Translations under genes and position numbers: made by a program
In this document: positions 55,744 through 64,000 of the stretch, piece by piece
How positions within the stretch are numbered: the first letter of the stretch is position 1
Layout: each line of letters starts with the position of its first letter
The notes under the pieces: generated by a model
Seen by the model: only the letters and a program-made list of their open reading frames with translations
Told to the model about the DNA's origin: nothing
Databases searched by the model: none
Assembly (NCBI RefSeq): GCF_040546595.1
Contig: NZ_JBEPOB010000001.1
Span: 2,605,001 to 2,669,000, forward strand
Direction of reading: 5' to 3'
DNA: 64,000 nucleotides
Origin: Bosea sp. OAE506
Lineage (GTDB): Bacteria; Pseudomonadota; Alphaproteobacteria; Rhizobiales; Beijerinckiaceae

Positions 55744-57126
55744 ATGATCCCGACCGACGACCCGTTGCCGGATCCGACAGCCGCGTTGCGGTCCGGGTCG
55801 CCCCAGTCGCGCTTCCCGGTGATGGGAATCGACGAGTCGACGCTGCGGCTGATGCGCAGCCTCGGCCCGGTGGTCAAACCCCTGCTGGCGCCGGGCGTCG
55901 CGTTGCATTTCGACCGCCTCATTCATCATGAGCGGATGAGCGATGCGGCCGTGCGGTATCGCGACATTCTCGAGCGGGCCTTGGCCGGGCATGGCGCCGC
56001 CGTCTTCGATGCGGCCTTCGATGATGCCTATCTGCGGTCTCTGGGCGAGGCGGTGACGGCCGAGGCCAGCACACCGTTCGGGGCGCGTGCTCACGCGGTG
56101 ATGATCCTGGCGGCGGTGCGCGCGGCCTTTCCCGAGATCGGCCGGCGGAACCGCTTCTCCGGACGGGCTGCCGCGCAAGCCTGCCAGAGGGTGGTCGAGC
56201 TGCTGGCGGTCGACCTCGCCTGCACGATGGAGGTCGTCTACCAAAAGCAGGAGGCCCAGGCCGTCTGGCGTGGCGCTGAGATCGAGACCCTGACCGAGGG
56301 ATTCCGCAAGCAGGTCGGCGAGGTGTCGGAGGCCGCCACCCAGGCGTCGGGCACGCTCAGCAAAGTCGCGGCCAACAGTGCGCAGGTCTCGCGCAGCGCG
56401 GGCCTGAGCATGACCGAGAGCCGCGAGAGCCTCGGCCGCGTGCGCGAGGTCGTCCTGCAGACCGTGGTGGCCACCGAGCAGCTCCGGCAGTCGATCGGCG
56501 AGATCGACCGCAGCACGCGCGAGGGGGCAGACATCGCGCAGCAGGCCGTGACGGCCGCCGGCGAGGCGCGGCAGACGATCGAAAGCCTGGCCGGGCTCGT
56601 CGGCGAGATCGGCTCGGTCGTGAACCTGATCTCCGACATCGCCGCGCAGACCAACCTGCTCGCTCTCAACGCCACCATCGAGGCCGCGCGGGCGGGCGAG
56701 GCCGGGCGCGGCTTTGCCGTCGTCGCCAGCGAGGTCAAGAACCTCTCGGCCCAGACCACGAGCGCCACCGGCACGATCGCGGCCCGCATCGACGCCATCC
56801 GCGAGGCGACCCAGCGCTGTGTCGGCTCGATCGCCCGGATCGACGGATCGGTGACGGGCATGGCGGACGTCGCCTCCGCCATTGCGCGCTCGCTCGGCGA
56901 GCAGCTCGCCGTCACGGAGGGCATGGCGCAGGATGCCCAGGGCACGGCCGGCGAGGTCGAAACCGCGCTGGATCTCGTCGCCCAGACCTTCAGTGCCATT
57001 CAGCGGGTCGGCTCCTCGGTCGAGGAAATGAACGCCCGCTCCGACTCGGTCGGCAATGTCGCCGACGAGCTGGCGCGCAGCGTCAACGAGTTCGCCGCGT
57101 CGGTGGCGCAGCGCCTCGCCGGCTGA
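55744..57126 (+). CDS. Cytoplasmic methyl-accepting chemotaxis protein
   Basis: The 460-residue protein has no membrane helix. Its C-terminal MCP signalling domain has the hairpin tip [20 protein letters not shown] and [20 protein letters not shown]. Its N-terminal about 180 residues are all-helical with a globin-coupled-sensor-like layout ([29 protein letters not shown]). The expected proximal His of that heme site is not seen: the equivalent of VHxRIGL reads [11 protein letters not shown]. So it may be a soluble energy/oxygen-sensor relative, but heme binding is doubtful. ATG at 55744 with CAGGGG; an upstream TTG at 55726 is an alternative. Confidence 0.85.
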   Translation: MIPTDDPLPDPTAALRSGSPQSRFPVMGIDESTLRLMRSLGPVVKPLLAPGVALHFDRLIHHERMSDAAVRYRDILERALAGHGAAVFDAAFDDAYLRSLGEAVTAEASTPFGARAHAVMILAAVRAAFPEIGRRNRFSGRAAAQACQRVVELLAVDLACTMEVVYQKQEAQAVWRGAEIETLTEGFRKQVGEVSEAATQASGTLSKVAANSAQVSRSAGLSMTESRESLGRVREVVLQTVVATEQLRQSIGEIDRSTREGADIAQQAVTAAGEARQTIESLAGLVGEIGSVVNLISDIAAQTNLLALNATIEAARAGEAGRGFAVVASEVKNLSAQTTSATGTIAARIDAIREATQRCVGSIARIDGSVTGMADVASAIARSLGEQLAVTEGMAQDAQGTAGEVETALDLVAQTFSAIQRVGSSVEEMNARSDSVGNVADELARSVNEFAASVAQRLAG

Positions 57127-57241
57127 CGCCCTCTGCGAATCCTGTGGATGCGCCGTCGCGCCCGGCTTGGCGGGCGCGATCCTTGCCTGTCATCGCTTCG
57201 AGCCAAGCGGTGCCGCGCCGCGTCAGCTGGAGACGATCGCC

Positions 57242-58525
57242 ATGGGCTATTTCCCGAACTGGACCCTGAAGACCTCGGGCGCCGTGATGCCCGACGAGCG
57301 GCTGCCGCTGGGACAGACCTTCATTGCCGGGCTGCAGCATGTCGTGGCGATGTTCGGCGCGACCGCGCTGGCGCCGATCCTGATGGGGTTCGACCCCAAT
57401 GTCGCGATCTTCTTCTCGGGCGTGGCGACGCTGCTGTTCTTCATCGTCACGCGCGGGCAATTGCCCAGCTATCTCGGCTCCTCCTTCGCCTTCATCGGCG
57501 TCGTGATCGCGGCGACCGGCTATGCGGGCTCGGGCCCCAACGCCAATATCGGGGTCGCGCTGGGCGGCATCATCGCCTGCGGCGCGCTCTATGCCGCGAT
57601 CGGCCTCGTGGTGCAGGCGGTCGGCACTGCCTGGATCGAGAAGCTGCTGCCGCCGGTGGTGACCGGCGCGGTCGTCGCCGCGATCGGTCTCAACCTGACC
57701 GCAGTCGCGATGAACATGATCTCGGCCAGCCCCTACACCAAGTGGATCGCGCTGTTCACGGTGGTGTCCGTCGCCGTCGTCGCCGTCTACAGCCGTGGGC
57801 TCGCCCAGCGCCTGCCGATCCTGCTCGGCGGTCTTCTGGCCTATGTCGTCTATGCGCTAACGGCCGCGAGCTTCGGCGCGCCGCCGGTGGATTTCGCACG
57901 CGTGGCGGCGGCGCCCTGGTTCGGCCTGCCGAGCTTCGTCGCGCCGGTCTTCGACGGCCGGGCGATCGCACTGATCGCGCCCGTCGCGATCATTCTGGTC
58001 GCGGAGAATCTCGGGCACATCAAGGGCATCGCGGTGATGACCGGGCGCAATCTCGATCCCCTGATCGGGCGGGGCTTCATGGCCGACGGCGTCGCCACCA
58101 TGATTGCCGGCTCGGGCGGCGGCACGGGCGTGACCACCTATGCCGAGAACATGGGCGTGATGGCGGTGACGCGGGTCTATTCGACGCTCGTCTTCGTCGC
58201 TGCCGGCATGATCGCGCTGGCGCTGGGCTTCTCGCCGAAATTCGGCGCGGTGATCGGCACGATCCCCGTGGCGGTGCTGGGCGGGCTCGCCATCGTGGTC
58301 TTCGGCCTGATCGCGGCGACGGCCGGCCGCATCTGGGTCGAGAGCAAGGTCGACTTCTCGGAGCCGAAGAACCTGCTGACGGTCGCGACCGCGCTGATTC
58401 TCGGCGCCGGCGACCTCAAGCTGCCGATCTTCGGTTTCGAGCTCGGCGGCATCGGCACCGCGACCTTCGGCGCGATCGCGCTCTACCACCTGCTGAACCG
58501 CAAGGCCGCCTCAGGCGCCCGTTAA
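57242..58525 (+). CDS. NCS2 family uracil/xanthine permease
   Basis: The 427-residue protein has about 12-14 membrane helices and NCS2 signatures: LQHVVAMFGATALAPILMGF, TRGQLPSYLGSSFAFIG, ENLGHIKGIAVMTGRNLDPL, and VTTYAENMGVMAVTRVYST. The central Glu in AENLGH and the AENMG motif are conserved substrate-binding positions. It is most like UraA-type uracil permeases, but xanthine/uric acid transport cannot be excluded. ATG at 57242 has CGATCGCC only, so start evidence is weak. Confidence 0.93.
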   Translation: MGYFPNWTLKTSGAVMPDERLPLGQTFIAGLQHVVAMFGATALAPILMGFDPNVAIFFSGVATLLFFIVTRGQLPSYLGSSFAFIGVVIAATGYAGSGPNANIGVALGGIIACGALYAAIGLVVQAVGTAWIEKLLPPVVTGAVVAAIGLNLTAVAMNMISASPYTKWIALFTVVSVAVVAVYSRGLAQRLPILLGGLLAYVVYALTAASFGAPPVDFARVAAAPWFGLPSFVAPVFDGRAIALIAPVAIILVAENLGHIKGIAVMTGRNLDPLIGRGFMADGVATMIAGSGGGTGVTTYAENMGVMAVTRVYSTLVFVAAGMIALALGFSPKFGAVIGTIPVAVLGGLAIVVFGLIAATAGRIWVESKVDFSEPKNLLTVATALILGAGDLKLPIFGFELGGIGTATFGAIALYHLLNRKAASGAR

Positions 58526-58539
58526 CCGCGTCGGCAGTG

Positions 58540-58565
58540 CCCGCGGCGGCTTCGCCGCGGGTCTT
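58540..58565 (+). terminator. Hairpin after the NCS2 permease
   Basis: CCCGCGGCG and CGCCGCGGG form nine perfect pairs around GCTT, followed by TCTTAC. The T content is low, but the stem is strong enough to act as a terminator. Confidence 0.6.
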
Positions 58566-58670
58566 ACATATTTCTGTCGCAGGTGGGTGGACAGGGGCGG
58601 GGGCCTTTGCTACATCGCCGGCCTGCCTGACGCGGCCAACCCGCGGAACGGCTTACGCTTCGTGGCGTAT

Positions 58671-58746
<76 letters not shown>

Positions 58747-59000
58747 CGAACCCTTCTTCCCGACATCGTCGCTAGATCCAGGCAGGCCTGAAGGCGTGCC
58801 TCGCGCAGTGCTGCGCCGCGTTGTCGCGGCGTAGGTCCGCGGCGATCGCGCCTTGCGCAGCCTCCTGCCAAAAATCCCGGCACCCGGCCTTTTGGATAAG
58901 GGTCCCGAGCGCTTGTGCGCTGCATGGCCTTCCTATAACCGAAACGCGGACGGGGCCTGCTTGCAGAACAAGGCGCCGCACGGGAATTGGGAGCACCGAT

Positions 59001-59600
59001 GTGAAGGGACTACTCCAGCTCAGCCGTGTGATCGACACGATCAACGAGCAGATCGGCAAGAAAATCGCCTGGCTGATCCTCCTCGCGGTGATCGTCGCGA
59101 CCGTGAACGCCATCATCCGCAAGGTCTTCAACGTCTCGTCGAATGCCTGGCTCGAGCTGCAGTGGATGCTGTTCGGCGCCGTGTTCCTGATGTGCGCGGC
59201 CTGGACGCTGAAGGTGAAGGAGCACATCCGCATCGACATCGTGAACAGCCTGCTGCCCAAGAGCGTGCAGCGCTGGATCGACCTGATCGGCCACACCCTG
59301 TTCCTGATGCCATTCTGCATTCTGATGATCTATCATTCCTGGCCGTTCTTCACCCGCTCCTACGCCATCAACGAGCAGTCCCTCTCGGCCGGCGGCCTGC
59401 CGCAATGGCCGGCCAAGGGGCTCGTCATCATCGGCTTCATCATGCTGGCGATCCAGGGCGTCTCCGAAATCATCAAGCAGATCGCGATCATGCGCGGCCA
59501 TCTCGAAGACGACGAGACGCTGCGCGGGCATGCGGCGGCGGCGGAAGCCGAGGCTCATCGCCTGCTCGAACAGGCCAAGCAGCAGGGGGTGGCTTCGTGA
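59001..59600 (+). CDS. TRAP transporter small permease (DctQ)
   Basis: The 199-residue protein has four membrane helices: KIAWLILLAVIVATVNAIIR, SSNAWLELQWMLFGAVFLMC, WIDLIGHTLFLMPFCILMIY and GLVIIGFIMLAIQGVSEIIK. A charged C-terminal helix rich in E and H follows. It forms the small subunit of a TRAP importer with the large subunit that overlaps downstream. GTG at 59001 is used; an ATG at 58999 hits a stop at once. No DctP binding protein is seen in the window. Confidence 0.9.
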   Translation: MKGLLQLSRVIDTINEQIGKKIAWLILLAVIVATVNAIIRKVFNVSSNAWLELQWMLFGAVFLMCAAWTLKVKEHIRIDIVNSLLPKSVQRWIDLIGHTLFLMPFCILMIYHSWPFFTRSYAINEQSLSAGGLPQWPAKGLVIIGFIMLAIQGVSEIIKQIAIMRGHLEDDETLRGHAAAAEAEAHRLLEQAKQQGVAS

Positions 59601-61411
59601 GCAACCCGAACGATCGCCGGATCTCCACCATGACCGTCTCCCGTTTCTCCCGCGCCGCCGGCCTGCTGCTGGCGCTGTCGCTCGTCGCCTTCCTCGGCCT
59701 CCACACCGGCGACGCCCATGCTGCCGGCCTCGGCGACTTCCTGCGCGTCAACATGGCGCCGGTGATGTTCGCCGCGCTCGTCGTCTTCCTGCTGCTGGGC
59801 TATCCGGTGGCCTTCGCGCTGGCCGCCAACGGCCTGCTCTTCGCGATCGTCGGCATCGAGCTCGGCCTGTTCCAGGAGAACTTCCTGCAGGCCATGCCGG
59901 AGCGCATCTACGGCACGATGAACAACGACGTGCTGCTGGCGATCCCGTTCTTCACTTTCATGGGCCTCATCCTCGAGCGCTCGGGCATGGCCGAAGACCT
60001 GCTCGACACGATTGGCCAGCTCTTCGGCCCCGTGCGCGGCGGCCTCGCCTATGCGGTCATCTTCGTCGGCGCGCTGCTGGCGGCGACGACCGGCGTCGTG
60101 GCGGCCTCGGTCATCTCGATGGGCCTGATCTCGCTGCCGATCATGCTGCGCTACGGCTATGACCGGCGTCTCGCCTCGGGCGTGATCGCGGCATCCGGCA
60201 CGCTGGCGCAGATCATCCCGCCCTCGCTCGTCCTGATCGTGCTCGCCGACCAGCTCGGCCGCTCGGTGGGCGACATGTATGAGGGCGCCTTCATCCCCGG
60301 CCTCGTGCTTTCGGCGATGTATGCCGGCTACGTCTTCCTCGTGACGATGGTCTATCCGAACCGCGCGCCGGGCCTGCCGCCGGAGGCGCAGACGCTGCGC
60401 GACGCGGACGGCGAGACCCGTCGGCGCTCGCTGCTGGTGATCACGATCATCGCCTTCGGCGCCGCCTATGCGATCATGAAGATGTTCACGAAGGTCCAGG
60501 CGGGCGCTGACTTCGTCATCCTGACCATGTCGATCGCCGTCGGCATCGCCTTCGTCATCGCCATCGTCAACAAGCTGCTCGGGCTGAACCTGCTCTCGCG
60601 CATGGCCGAGCAGGTGATCTTCGTGATGGTGCCGCCGCTGGCGCTGATCTTCCTGGTGCTGGGCACGATCTTCATTGGCGTCGCGACGCCGACCGAAGGT
60701 GGCGCCATGGGCGCGGCCGGCGCGATCCTGCTCGCCTATGGCAAGAAGCGCATGACCTTCGACCTGCTGAAGCAGGCGACGGAATCGACGGCCAAGCTTT
60801 CGGCCTTCGTGCTCTTCATCCTGGTCGGTGCGCGCGTCTTCTCGCTGACCTTCTACGGCGTGAACGGCCATCTCTGGGTCGAGCATCTGCTGGTCGGCCT
60901 GCCGGGCGGCGCGACGGGCTTCCTGATCGTCGTCAACGTGATGGTGTTCCTGCTGGCGTTCTTCCTCGACTTCTTCGAGCTCGCCTTCATCATCGTTCCG
61001 CTGCTCGGGCCGGCCGCCGACAAGCTCGGCATCGACCTGATCTGGTTCGGCGTCATCCTCGGCGTGAACATGCAGACCTCGTTCATGCATCCGCCCTTCG
61101 GCTTCGCGCTGTTCTTCCTGAGGTCGGTGGCGCCGAAGGACCGCTATCGCGACAAGGTCACCGGCAACATGATGGAGCCGGTCACCACGGGCCAGATCTA
61201 CTGGGGGGCGGTGCCCTTCGTGGTGATCCAGTGCATCATGGTGGCGCTGGTGGTGACCTTCCCGCAGATGGTGATGCACTACAAAGCATCGGCGGTGCAG
61301 CTCGACCAGAAGGCGATCGACAAGCAGTTCGACTCGATCCAGATCCCGGGGCTGGGCGGTCCGGGCGGCTTGCCAGGGCTCGATCTGAACGCGCCGCCTT
61401 CCTTCAAGTAG
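59597..61411 (+). CDS. TRAP transporter large permease (DctM)
   Basis: This 604-residue protein has about 14 membrane segments of the DctM type, including AVIFVGALLAATTGVVAASV, SGVIAASGTLAQIIPPSLVL and PPLALIFLVLGTIFIGVATP. It moves substrate with a sodium gradient. Translation starts at GTG overlapping the DctQ stop (GTGA); an ATG 33 bases in is an alternative. The N-terminus includes an extra signal-like helix (GLLLALSLVAFLGLHTGDAH), making it longer than many DctM proteins. The substrate is unknown. Confidence 0.92.
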   Translation: MSNPNDRRISTMTVSRFSRAAGLLLALSLVAFLGLHTGDAHAAGLGDFLRVNMAPVMFAALVVFLLLGYPVAFALAANGLLFAIVGIELGLFQENFLQAMPERIYGTMNNDVLLAIPFFTFMGLILERSGMAEDLLDTIGQLFGPVRGGLAYAVIFVGALLAATTGVVAASVISMGLISLPIMLRYGYDRRLASGVIAASGTLAQIIPPSLVLIVLADQLGRSVGDMYEGAFIPGLVLSAMYAGYVFLVTMVYPNRAPGLPPEAQTLRDADGETRRRSLLVITIIAFGAAYAIMKMFTKVQAGADFVILTMSIAVGIAFVIAIVNKLLGLNLLSRMAEQVIFVMVPPLALIFLVLGTIFIGVATPTEGGAMGAAGAILLAYGKKRMTFDLLKQATESTAKLSAFVLFILVGARVFSLTFYGVNGHLWVEHLLVGLPGGATGFLIVVNVMVFLLAFFLDFFELAFIIVPLLGPAADKLGIDLIWFGVILGVNMQTSFMHPPFGFALFFLRSVAPKDRYRDKVTGNMMEPVTTGQIYWGAVPFVVIQCIMVALVVTFPQMVMHYKASAVQLDQKAIDKQFDSIQIPGLGGPGGLPGLDLNAPPSFK

Positions 61412-61436
61412 CGGCGCAGACCCGACCCGTTTGAAG

Positions 61437-61464
61437 CGACGCCGGCGCAAGCCGGCGTCGTTTT
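61437..61464 (+). terminator. Rho-independent terminator after dctM
   Basis: CGACGCCGGC and GCCGGCGTCG form ten perfect pairs around GCAA, followed by TTTT. Confidence 0.85.
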
Positions 61465-61540
61465 CATTTCTGGGTTACGCGGGTGGCAGCCGAACCTAGC
61501 CGGCGATGATGCGTTGGTCCCGCGAAGCAAGGAGCGACGC

Positions 61541-61795
61541 ATGACCGATTTTATTCAGGCACAGGCCGATCCGGGCAGCACGCCCACCATTCCGACGCCG
61601 CCGCCCGAGGCGCCGCCGCTGACCCCGAACGAGGTGCCACCGGCGCCGCCGGTCGAAATGCCGCCGGACGAGGCGCCGCAGGGCATCCCGACGGAACCGC
61701 CTCAGGAGCTGCCGCCAGATGCGCCGCCCGAGGCGCCGCCGGCGACGCCCTTCGATATGCCGCCCGACCGTGAGCCGCGGCAGCCGATGGAATAG
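61541..61795 (+). CDS. Proline-rich low-complexity protein (84 aa)
   Basis: ATG at 61541 has AAGGAG upstream. After MTDFIQAQADPGSTPTIPTP the protein is almost entirely repeats of PP-x-x-(A/V)P with Glu and Asp (PPPEAPPLTPNEVPPAPPVE, then PQELPPDAPPEAPP), ending DREPRQPME. It is predicted disordered and acidic with no signal peptide or helix. It could be a flexible linker protein or cell-surface component, but neither is supported. It is convergent with the M20 peptidase. Confidence 0.6.
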   Translation: MTDFIQAQADPGSTPTIPTPPPEAPPLTPNEVPPAPPVEMPPDEAPQGIPTEPPQELPPDAPPEAPPATPFDMPPDREPRQPME

Positions 61796-61799
61796 GGGT

Positions 61800-63188
61800 T
61801 CAGACCGGCGGAGCCTCTCCGGAGCCGATGTCCCAATAGAGGCCCGCCATCAGGCCCAGGGCCTCGCGCGCGATCTCGACGGGCAGGTGCTCGTCGGGGG
61901 CATGCTGCGAGCAGCCGGGGTAGGAATGGGGCACCCAGATCGTCTTCAGCCCGAGGATTTCGGCGAAGATGTCGTTGGGCAGCGAGCCGCCGAGATTGGG
62001 CAGCAGCGCAGGCTTCTTGTTGGTGCTGCGCGCGATCGAGGCAATGGTGAACCGCACCCAGTCGTCCTCGGGGTCCAGCCGCGTCGCGCCGAAGCGCTCT
62101 GCGCCGGGCATGACGATCTCGACCATCGAGAAGCCGTGACGGTCGAGATGGCGGCGCAGCGCCGGCACGACGTCCGTGGGATCGATGCCGACGACGAAGC
62201 GCAGGGCGCAGCGCGCCCAGGCGCTCGGCGGCACGGCGTTGACCGGCGTTTCCGGCACGCCCGACTTCATCGCCAGCACGTCGAACGAGCACCAGCCGAA
62301 GACCTGCTCGGCCGGCGACAGATCCGGCTCGCCCCAGCCGGGGTCTATGGTCGGGCCATCGGGGCCGCCGTCGACGACGCAGTCTGACACCGCCTCGCGC
62401 ACCGCGTGCGGCAGCTCCTTCGGGACCCATTCATGGATGCGGATCTGGCCGGTCGGGGAGGTGATCGAGGCGATGGCGTGGGCGAGCTGGATCGCCGGGT
62501 CGGAGAGAATGCCGCCCCAGTTGCCGGAATGATGGCCGCCGTCGCGGGCCACGATCGAGAGATCGAAGGTGATGACGCCGCGCGCGCCGAGGAAGACGGT
62601 GGGGCGCTCGGCATTGAGCCGCGGCCCGTCGGAGGCCACCAGCACGTCCGCCTTGAACAGCTGCGCCTCGTCGGCACAGAGCTCGCGCAGGCCAGGCGAA
62701 CCAGATTCCTCGCCCATCTCGATCAGGTATTTGGCGTTGAAGCCGAGCTTGCCGCGCGATTCAAGGACGGCGCGCAAGGCATTGATGTTGACGACATGCT
62801 GGCCCTTGTTGTCGACGACGCCGCGGCCGTACCAGCGGCCGTCCCGCTCGGTCAGCGTCCAGGGCGAGAGGCCCTCGCTCCACTGCGCGTCGAGCCCGCG
62901 AATGACGTCGCCATGGCCGTAGCCGAAGATCGTCGGCAGGCTCTCATCCTCGATGCGCTGGGCGAAGAGGAAGGGGCCCTTGGCCTTGGGATGGTGCAGG
63001 ATCCGGCACTCGAACCCCAGCCCCTCGAAGAGCGGGCGCATCTCGCGCTCGAGATATTCCGTGAGGACCGGCGCCCGGTCCGGATTCTGGCTTTCGGTCG
63101 GTATCGCGATGAGGCGGCCGAGGTCGCTCTTGAAGGCGCCGGTGTCGAAATAGTCTTGCGCATGCGCGATGGCTTGGGCGCGGGTCAT
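61800..63188 (-). CDS. M20 family metallopeptidase
   Basis: The 462-residue protein has an M20 dinuclear-zinc fold: FGYGHGDVIRGLDAQW (His and Asp), GRGVVDNKGQHVVNINAL (bridging Asp), YLIEMGEESGSPGLRELC (Glu pair), VASDGPRLNA, and SQHAPDEHLPVEIAREAL near the end (His). Relatives are carboxypeptidases, dipeptidases or succinyl-diaminopimelate desuccinylases. The ATG at 63186-63188 is preferred; an earlier ATG at 63272 adds 28 unconserved residues. The substrate is unknown. Confidence 0.92.
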   Translation of the reverse strand: MTRAQAIAHAQDYFDTGAFKSDLGRLIAIPTESQNPDRAPVLTEYLEREMRPLFEGLGFECRILHHPKAKGPFLFAQRIEDESLPTIFGYGHGDVIRGLDAQWSEGLSPWTLTERDGRWYGRGVVDNKGQHVVNINALRAVLESRGKLGFNAKYLIEMGEESGSPGLRELCADEAQLFKADVLVASDGPRLNAERPTVFLGARGVITFDLSIVARDGGHHSGNWGGILSDPAIQLAHAIASITSPTGQIRIHEWVPKELPHAVREAVSDCVVDGGPDGPTIDPGWGEPDLSPAEQVFGWCSFDVLAMKSGVPETPVNAVPPSAWARCALRFVVGIDPTDVVPALRRHLDRHGFSMVEIVMPGAERFGATRLDPEDDWVRFTIASIARSTNKKPALLPNLGGSLPNDIFAEILGLKTIWVPHSYPGCSQHAPDEHLPVEIAREALGLMAGLYWDIGSGEAPPV

Positions 63189-63313
63189 GGAAGCTCGCTG
63201 TCTGTAAGGCCGCTGGATGAGGCGGTCCCGTTGCCGGGGCCGCGACGCGTTGATACTGCCATGCCCATGCAAGAATCGGCCACCGGCGATGGCGCGCGAC
63301 GGCTGTGCGCCCG

Positions 63314-64000
63314 ATGACGGACGCAGAGCGGCCCATGGTGCCCCATGACCATCAGCGTATCGCCTGTGCGGCGATCCTCGCGGCGCGTGTGTCGGGCGCG
63401 CCCGGTTTCCTGCTCGGCGACCTCACGGGCCTCGGCAAGACGCTCTCGGCCTGGCTCGCGCTCTCGGCCATGCCCGAGGACGAGATCCTGGTGATCTGCC
63501 CCAAGGGGGCAATCCCGCAATGGCGGCGCACCATGGCGCTATCGGGCCTGCCGCCGAAGCGCGTCACGCTGATGAATTTCGAGAAGACCAAGTCGCTGCT
63601 GGCGCCGCCGCCGGATTCGAAGAAGCGCTCGGTGCGGGCGAAGAACAACGAGCTGGCCAAGCTCGGCGTGCCCAAACGCATCTGGCCGCTGGTCGTGATC
63701 GACGAGGCGCATCGCATCCGCAACCCCAACTCGCAGCAGGGGCTGGTCTGCCGGCAGATGGCGGCCGCTGCCTCCTTCACGATCTATATGAGCGCGACCG
63801 CCGGCCAGTCGCCGCACGAACTCTCCTATCTCGGGCCGCTGCTGGCGCGCGCGGCCGACATGCCGAGCGCGGATCTCGATGGTTTCCGCCAGCTGATGAA
63901 GCGGCTGAAAATGGGCAGGGCGAGGGGCCGCTGGAAGAACTGGAGCTGGGCGCCCAACGAGGCCGACCGCGCGCGGATGGCCGGTCTGCTCTATCGCGGC
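63314..64000 (+). CDS. SNF2-like DEAD/DEAH helicase, N-terminal part (cut by window edge)
   Basis: From ATG 63314 the frame is open to the window end (229 codons). The product begins MTDAERPMVPHDHQRIACAA and shows Walker A (GFLLGDLTGLGKTLSAWLAL), a DEAH Walker B (LVVIDEAHRIRN), and motif III (TIYMSATAG). The usual DEMGLGKT of SNF2 proteins is replaced by LTGLGKT. Compact SNF2-type helicases like this are often phage-borne, but with no other phage gene visible that is only a suggestion. The C-terminal helicase domain lies outside the window. Confidence 0.82.
   Translation, partial: MTDAERPMVPHDHQRIACAAILAARVSGAPGFLLGDLTGLGKTLSAWLALSAMPEDEILVICPKGAIPQWRRTMALSGLPPKRVTLMNFEKTKSLLAPPPDSKKRSVRAKNNELAKLGVPKRIWPLVVIDEAHRIRNPNSQQGLVCRQMAAAASFTIYMSATAGQSPHELSYLGPLLARAADMPSADLDGFRQLMKRLKMGRARGRWKNWSWAPNEADRARMAGLLYRG

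Noticed and set aside
59555..61450. 631-codon minus-strand open frame
   Set aside because: It is the antisense of dctM, rich in His, Asp and Arg as expected from mirrored hydrophobic codons.

Overview
The window looks like a chromosomal segment of a GC-rich alphaproteobacterium of the order Hyphomicrobiales, probably Bosea-like. The order-level call rests on the high GC content, a circularly permuted two-piece tmRNA, the SspB-type adaptor, HWE-kinase, Bug-type and DUF4169/RHH families, and dispersed palindromic repeats beginning GTCAT and ending ATGAC. The genus is an inference. About 65 protein genes, one tRNA-Lys (CTT), one tmRNA and several leaders, terminators and repeats are supported. 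No IS element, integrase or CRISPR array is visible.

Layout. 1-7 kb: lipoprotein fragment, Xaa-Pro aminopeptidase, two very small unknown genes, prmA, a hicA-hicB toxin-antitoxin pair and a UvrD/PcrA helicase. 7-11 kb: secreted protein, msrB, then a tartrate-type dehydrogenase divergent from a GntR/FCD regulator and a Bug-type binding protein. 11-13 kb: btaA-btaB for betaine lipids, with a Pho-box-like repeat upstream. 13-24 kb: DUF427, a K+ channel-like protein with a zinc ribbon, a thioesterase divergent from an FAD-linked oxidase, a large AsmA-like protein, a ribbon-helix-helix/DUF4169 pair, fumC, sspB (frameshifted as read), ssrA, and two PepSY-like secreted proteins. 24-34 kb: thyA-GNAT-folA, hflK-hflC-DUF2065-degP, a DHCW cupin, serB, miaA and a diguanylate cyclase. 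34-41 kb: ilvI with a leader peptide, a racemase and a GST inserted before ilvH, a TetR regulator, ilvC (frameshifted as read) and three tiny membrane proteins. 41-53 kb: DedA, an ABC importer, an HWE kinase, pdxY, EEP, PhzF, NUDIX, M3 peptidase, a lipoprotein and DUF1275. 53-64 kb: leuA with a leucine-rich leader, a cytoplasmic chemoreceptor, an NCS2 permease, tRNA-Lys, TRAP permeases DctQ-DctM, an M20 peptidase and the start of an SNF2-like helicase.

Functional links. Branched-chain amino-acid synthesis is a theme (ilvI, ilvH, ilvC, leuA). Both ilvI and leuA have short upstream reading frames rich in the amino acids they would sense, followed by competing RNA stems, which is the organisation of translational attenuation. 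A second link is ssrA beside sspB: the tagging RNA and the adaptor that delivers tagged proteins to ClpXP. A third is HflK/HflC with DegP, envelope quality control. A fourth is thyA with folA, dTMP synthesis and folate recycling.

Two conserved genes, ilvC and sspB, are each off frame by one base at G/C-rich positions. Base-calling error is the first explanation to test.
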